This document shows positions 60,610 through 64,000 of a DNA stretch of 64,000 nt, piece after piece (the stretch's first letter is position 1; each line of letters opens with the position of its first letter). The DNA is from Sporosarcina koreensis. Its GTDB lineage: Bacteria > Bacillota > Bacilli > Bacillales_A > Planococcaceae. Where the stretch lies: contig NZ_LN651337.1 of assembly GCF_000826145.2 (NCBI RefSeq), positions 251,774 through 315,773 of the forward strand, read 5' to 3'. The translations under genes were made by a program, and so were the position numbers. Below the pieces are notes generated by a model. That model had not been told where the DNA came from. It saw only the letters and a program-made list of their open reading frames with translations, and ran no database searches.

Positions 60610-61665
60610 TTATTGCTGCATTTCCGATTGGACATAGTGGTACAGCAGCTGCAGCGTGCATCTCAGGGAGTCTTCGTGCGTGCGCTCGAACGCATGTGAC
60701 GAATCGATGCCCGGTCCGATCAGGCCATGGATGATATCATGGCCGGCTTTGATGGCGGCCGATGCATCCGAGCCATAATACGGATAGATGTCGAGCTGAT
60801 ACGGGATGTCATGCTGCTTCGCGAGCTGGGTGAGTGCCTGACGCAGGCCGAGGTGGTACGGGCCGCTCGCATCTTTGACGCAGATGGACACCGTGAACTC
60901 GTCGGTCGACTGCCCGTCGCCCATGGCGCCCATGTCGACCGCCAAGTACTCGACGGTTTCCGGCGGGATGTTCGAATTGCCGCCGTAGCCGATCTCCTCG
61001 TTGTTGGAAATGAGGAAGTGGGTCGTGTACGGCAGTTTAATCTTTTCATCACGGAGCTGCTCAATCAGCTGCAGCAGGATCGCAACACTCGCCTTATCGT
61101 CAAGATGGCGGGATTTGATGAATCCGTTGTCACACAGTTCGACCCGCGGATCGAGCGAGACGAAATCGCCGACTTCGATGCCGAGTGCGCGGACGTCCTC
61201 TGCTGTTTTTGCTTGCGCATCGATACGGACTTCCATATTGACCTGGCTCCGTTCCGCTGAGCCGGCATTCTTGTAGACGTGGACGGATGTCTGGTGCATC
61301 AGGATCGTGCCGGTGAATGTCTTGCCGGACGACGTGTGGATCGTGCAGTATTCGCCTTCGATCGAGTTGAAGTGGTAGCCGCCGATCAGGTCGAGACGAA
61401 GCCGGCCGTTGCTTTTCACTTCCTTTACCATCGCACCGAGTGTGTCGACGTGCGCCGTCAGCATCCGGTGCTGTGACGTGTCTTCGCCGGGCAGTGTCAC
61501 GATAAGACCGCCTTTCCGGTTGCGCTGCATCTCGGCGCCGCTGTCGTTCAGATAGTCCTCGACGAATGAAATGACTTGGTCGGTGTAACCGGACGGACTC
61601 GGAATCGACACGAGCTGCCGGATCAGTTCCTTCGTTTTTGCAGTGTCAGGTGTATAGGTCATCAT
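60610..61665 (-). CDS. M42 family glutamyl aminopeptidase
   Basis: A 351-residue dinuclear metallopeptidase. The zinc ligands are in LTAHVDTLG (His, Asp), SRHLDDKAS (bridging Asp), SNNEEIGYGGNS (catalytic Glu and ligand), AVDMGAMGDG and SSHAFERTHEDS. M42 enzymes form dodecameric tetrahedral shells and trim peptides in the cytoplasm. ATG 61665 follows AAGGAGGAATTC. The 520 bases upstream hold a 52-bp hairpin array rather than another gene. Confidence 0.92.
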   Translation of the reverse strand: MMTYTPDTAKTKELIRQLVSIPSPSGYTDQVISFVEDYLNDSGAEMQRNRKGGLIVTLPGEDTSQHRMLTAHVDTLGAMVKEVKSNGRLRLDLIGGYHFNSIEGEYCTIHTSSGKTFTGTILMHQTSVHVYKNAGSAERSQVNMEVRIDAQAKTAEDVRALGIEVGDFVSLDPRVELCDNGFIKSRHLDDKASVAILLQLIEQLRDEKIKLPYTTHFLISNNEEIGYGGNSNIPPETVEYLAVDMGAMGDGQSTDEFTVSICVKDASGPYHLGLRQALTQLAKQHDIPYQLDIYPYYGSDASAAIKAGHDIIHGLIGPGIDSSHAFERTHEDSLRCTLQLLYHYVQSEMQQ

Positions 61666-61794
61666 GAATTCCTCCTTGGATCTGTCTTCTCTCAGTCTAT
61701 CGCGTTCACGGAATTCACACAACTTCGATTTGCGAAGTTTATGGATGGAGGGTGCACAGGGCGGGCGTGCAGGTTTTTGTGCAATCAAAGCAGC

Positions 61795-62030
61795 TTAATT
61801 GCACGAAGGAGCTTGGCGCGGGAGTCTTCGTGCAAATAAGGGTGTCTTAATTGCACGAAGGAGCTGGGCTCGGGAGTCTTCATGCAAAAAAGGGCAGTTT
61901 AATTGCACGAAGGAGCTGGGCGCAGGAGTCTTCGTGCAAATAAGGGCGTCTTAATTGCACGAAGGAGCTGGACGCGGGAGTCTTCGTGCAAAAAAGAGCG
62001 GTTTAATTGAGCGAAGGAGTCGGAAGCCCA
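61795..62030. repeat. 52-bp tandem repeat array of hairpins
   Basis: Units start at 61795, 61847, 61899, 61951 and 62003 (TTAATTGCACGAAGGAG), period exactly 52. Four are full, the fifth decays, and a partial copy precedes the first. Each full unit pairs TTGCACGAAG with CTTCGTGCAA (one base changed in unit 2) around a GC-rich loop. The spacer after units 1 and 3 is ATAAGGGYGTC, after units 2 and 4 AAAAGRGCRGT-like, so a 104-bp dimer was itself duplicated. Intergenic between lrgB and the M42 gene; no other gene in 61666-62187. Confidence 0.92.
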
Positions 62031-62187
62031 GGTCATCATGAAATTAAACACGTACTAACAGACACTCGATCCAAAAATCTGCTGCACCATGAAAATAAGG
62101 ACGTCTGACAAGACAGTCCGTCAGAATACAAGCAGCGAATCGCAGATAGATGCGCTCCAACTGCGACTCACCCGCGCAATCACGACA

Positions 62188-62880
62188 TTACATATAGAAC
62201 AGCCAGGCGACGACCGGGCCGAGCAGCGAGCCGAGGATCGCGGACAGCGTCATGGCGACGGAGCTGAGCGACGCTTCCTGTTCGCCGTATTCGATCGCCT
62301 TCGATGTACCGATCGCATGTGTCGCGGCGCCGAGGCCGATCCCCCGGCCGAGCGGCGAGTCGAGACCCAGTGCGCGCAGCAGCCAGCTGCTGATCAGGAC
62401 GCCGGAGATGCCGGCGATGATGACGAATACGGCGGCGAGCGCCGGAACACCGCCAACCTGCCCGGCGATCTGCATGGCAATCGGTGTCGTGATCGATTTG
62501 GGCAGGAGGGACAGGACGAGCTCCTTTGGGAAACCGGCGAGTTTCGCGAACAATACACCTGTCACCATGCCTGTCCCGCTGCCAGCGAGGACGCCGGCCG
62601 CAATCGGGAACCAGTGCCGTTTCAACAGGCCGCGCTGCTTGTACAGCGGAACCGCCAAAGATACGACCGCCGGACCGAGCAGCTTGTCGATCCATTGGCC
62701 GCCGATCATATACGTTTCATATGGGATATCGAAAGCGGTCAGCACAATGATCAGGACTCCGGTCGTCGTGATGATCGGCACGAGGAACGGCTTATGGAAT
62801 TTCACATACACGACATCCATGGCGAAATAGACAACCACCGTCAGCAGGACGAATCCAAGCGTGAGCGCGATCAGCTGCAT
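62188..62880 (-). CDS. lrgB: LrgB/CidB family membrane protein
   Basis: A 230-residue protein with about seven helices: KFHKPFLVPIITTTGVLI, LLGPAVVSLAVPLYKQRGLLKRHW, SLLPKSITTPIAMQIAGQVGGVPALAAVFV and GAATHAIGTSKAIEYGE are the LrgB signature blocks. With LrgA it takes part in the holin-like system that affects murein hydrolase activity, and in Bacillus relatives in pyruvate/3-hydroxypropanoate transport. ATG 62880 lies inside the lrgA end (10-base overlap), so the pair is coupled. Confidence 0.92.
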   Translation of the reverse strand: MQLIALTLGFVLLTVVVYFAMDVVYVKFHKPFLVPIITTTGVLIIVLTAFDIPYETYMIGGQWIDKLLGPAVVSLAVPLYKQRGLLKRHWFPIAAGVLAGSGTGMVTGVLFAKLAGFPKELVLSLLPKSITTPIAMQIAGQVGGVPALAAVFVIIAGISGVLISSWLLRALGLDSPLGRGIGLGAATHAIGTSKAIEYGEQEASLSSVAMTLSAILGSLLGPVVAWLFYM

Positions 62881-63242
62881 TCCGATTCCCCCTTCCGCCG
62901 GGACGCAGCGATACTCGCAAAACTTGCCGCGGCCATCGTGCAGACCGTGCTGAGGATAGTCACCGGGATGAGCAGGCTGCCTCTGCCGGAGAAGAAATGA
63001 CCGTAGTTCATGACAGCTATGGTTGCCGGGATGAAGAAGATCGGCAGCACGGACAGCAGCGTATGGGCGCCGGATTCGATCCAACGCAGTTTCAGAATGC
63101 CGGTCGACAGTCCGAGCAGGACGAGCAGCAGGCCGACGATACTGCCGGACAGCGGGAGATGCAGGAACTCCTGCAGCCAGCTGCCGAGCAGGTAAAACAG
63201 ATAGAGGGCTGCAATCTGGAGCAGCCGGATGAATATGGACAA
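62871..63242 (-). CDS. lrgA: LrgA/CidA family holin-like protein
   Basis: A 123-residue protein with four helices: LLQIAALYLFYLLGSWLQEFL, LPLSGSIVGLLLVLLGL, VLPIFFIPATIAVMNYG and SLLIPVTILSTVCTMAAA. The PLSGSIVG and FFIPATIAVM blocks mark the LrgA/CidA family. The TTG at 63242 is chosen because GAAAGGG precedes it; the frame continues upstream to 63320 without family similarity. Holin-like partner of LrgB. No lytSR genes are nearby. Confidence 0.88.
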   Translation of the reverse strand: MSIFIRLLQIAALYLFYLLGSWLQEFLHLPLSGSIVGLLLVLLGLSTGILKLRWIESGAHTLLSVLPIFFIPATIAVMNYGHFFSGRGSLLIPVTILSTVCTMAAASFASIAASRRKGESECS

Positions 63243-63350
63243 TTGCAGAACCCTTTCCGGATAGAAACCGATTAAATTGAAGTACCCTTCATTATAAAAA
63301 CAGCGGTGCCGCGAACGCAAAAGACATTTTATTCTGCAAAAGCATCTTGT

Positions 63351-63405
63351 TTGAAAGTCAGAGAAGGTCAGAGTATACTGTAGTTAAAGGTGAAAGATGG
63401 TCAGG
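63351..63405 (+). promoter_or_regulatory. Distal clpE promoter with two CtsR boxes
   Basis: TTGAAA (63351-63356), 17 bases, TATACT (63374-63379). CtsR heptad repeats: AGTCAGA-GAA-GGTCAGA (63356-63372) inside the promoter and GGTGAAA-GAT-GGTCAGG (63389-63405), degenerate, behind it. Confidence 0.8.
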
Positions 63406-63497
63406 TAAAATGGCTTCATCACCTTGCATCAAGGCTGCCGATCAAATGTGCGGTCTCTGACAATGTTCAAACTGCTTGAAAGTGATGAGCACTTCCC

Positions 63498-63552
63498 TTG
63501 AAAGTCAAAGAAGGTCAGAGTATAATTAAGTTAAAGGTCAAAGATAGTCAAA
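63498..63552 (+). promoter_or_regulatory. Proximal clpE promoter with two CtsR boxes
   Basis: TTGAAA (63498-63503), 17 bases, TATAAT (63521-63526). CtsR boxes AGTCAAA-GAA-GGTCAGA (63503-63519) and GGTCAAA-GAT-AGTCAAA (63536-63552). Layout and sequence repeat the distal promoter at an offset of 147 bases. Confidence 0.9.
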
Positions 63553-63600
63553 GTCGATGGACAATACCTATATAATCAACACGACAGGAGGAACCATTAT

Positions 63601-64000
63601 ATGAAATGCCAACAATGCGGACAAAATCAAGCAACCATGAGCCTCAGACTGCAAGTGAACCAGCAGTCGATGCAGATGAACCTTTGCCAGTCCTGCTTCC
63701 GTCAATTGAAAGGGCAGATGGCTGCAGGCAGCATGCCGTCGTTCTCAGCGAATACAGGCGGCTTCTTCCAAGAAAACGGAGGGAAGCAGTCGTATACCCA
63801 AGTGCGGGAGCCGGAACAGCAGCAGCCGGGCCTGCTCGATGAACTTGCCCACAACTTATCCGATGATACCCGGGACGGCAAGATCGACCCAGTCATCGGA
63901 CGCGACCAGGAACTGAAGCGCGTCATCGAAACATTGAACCGCCGCAATAAGAACAACCCGGTCCTCATCGGGGAACCGGGGGTCGGGAAGACGGCGATCG
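63601..64000 (+). CDS. clpE: ATP-dependent Clp ATPase ClpE (3' partial)
   Basis: The 133 codons visible start with a zinc finger, MKCQQCG (Cys3, Cys6) and MNLCQSCF (Cys29, Cys32), which distinguishes ClpE from ClpC. A Gln-rich linker follows, then the first AAA domain: [35 protein letters not shown] and Walker [11 protein letters not shown] at the window edge. ClpE unfolds substrates for ClpP and helps shut off the heat-shock response by removing CtsR. ATG 63601 follows GACAGGAGGAACC. Two CtsR-controlled promoters lie upstream. Confidence 0.95.
   Translation, partial: MKCQQCGQNQATMSLRLQVNQQSMQMNLCQSCFRQLKGQMAAGSMPSFSANTGGFFQENGGKQSYTQVREPEQQQPGLLDELAHNLSDDTRDGKIDPVIGRDQELKRVIETLNRRNKNNPVLIGEPGVGKTAI

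Noticed and set aside
61795-62030. CRISPR array
   Set aside because: The 52-bp units follow each other without unique spacers, the between-hairpin segments are themselves repeated, and no cas gene is near.

Overview
The window looks like a chromosomal segment of a spore-forming Bacillota, most likely Bacillales near Planococcaceae. The first 4.6 kb keeps the Bacillus subtilis order ysmA-gerE-ysmB-racE-rph-ysnA-ysnB, Shine-Dalgarno sites are strong GGAGG types, and clpE carries CtsR boxes. Coding DNA is GC-rich for the group (33 of 60 bases at 10801-10860). No phage, insertion sequence or CRISPR array was seen. Genus-level placement is inference.

Layout. 1-4.8 kb: germination/cell-wall/RNA-processing block (thioesterase, GerE, RDD protein, MarR regulator, glutamate racemase, RNase PH, XTP pyrophosphatase, phosphodiesterase) and a tRNA-Arg(UCU) with its own near-consensus promoter. 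4.9-9.3 kb: a small anchored protein and a complete copper module (Cys-rich copper storage protein, CsoR, CopZ, CopA) with visible CsoR-type operators. 9.3-16.3 kb: a coiled-coil protein divergent from a type I restriction-modification system (hsdM-hsdS-hsdR) whose specificity subunit is strikingly AT-rich. 16.3-26.7 kb: AIM24 protein, class A penicillin-binding protein, aldo/keto reductase, arylamine N-acetyltransferase, quinone oxidoreductase, a divergent pair of ECF S component and pyridoxal kinase, CPBP protease, YiaAB protein. 26.8-28.5 kb: mhq-type quinone-detoxification operon behind a 22-bp perfect palindrome. 28.7-38 kb: two lipoproteins, prolyl 4-hydroxylase, 5'-nucleotidase, SDR, ATPase, SstT. 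38.3-42 kb: gluconate dehydrogenase-like GMC pair, SCO protein, lipoprotein. 42-51 kb: alcohol dehydrogenase, chromate transporter, arsRBC, glutathione peroxidase with OhrR, GNAT. 51-57 kb: lipoproteins, FUSC exporter, ABC-F ATPase with an elaborate leader. 57-64 kb: YqhV-like protein, MFS and LysE exporters, M42 aminopeptidase, LrgAB, and the start of clpE.

Themes. The segment is rich in stress and detoxification functions: copper, arsenic, chromate, quinones, organic peroxides, ribosome-targeting drugs, protein misfolding. Several have readable operators (CsoR, MhqR-like, OhrR, ArsR, CtsR). The most interesting unexplained structures are the ABC-F leader (leader peptide, long hairpin, terminator, hairpin over the ribosome binding site), a 52-bp tandem array of hairpins at 61795-62030, a 21-bp phased repeat at 57962-58087, a duplicated CtsR promoter before clpE, and several genes whose signals fit only if one base is missing, which may be sequence errors or real decay.
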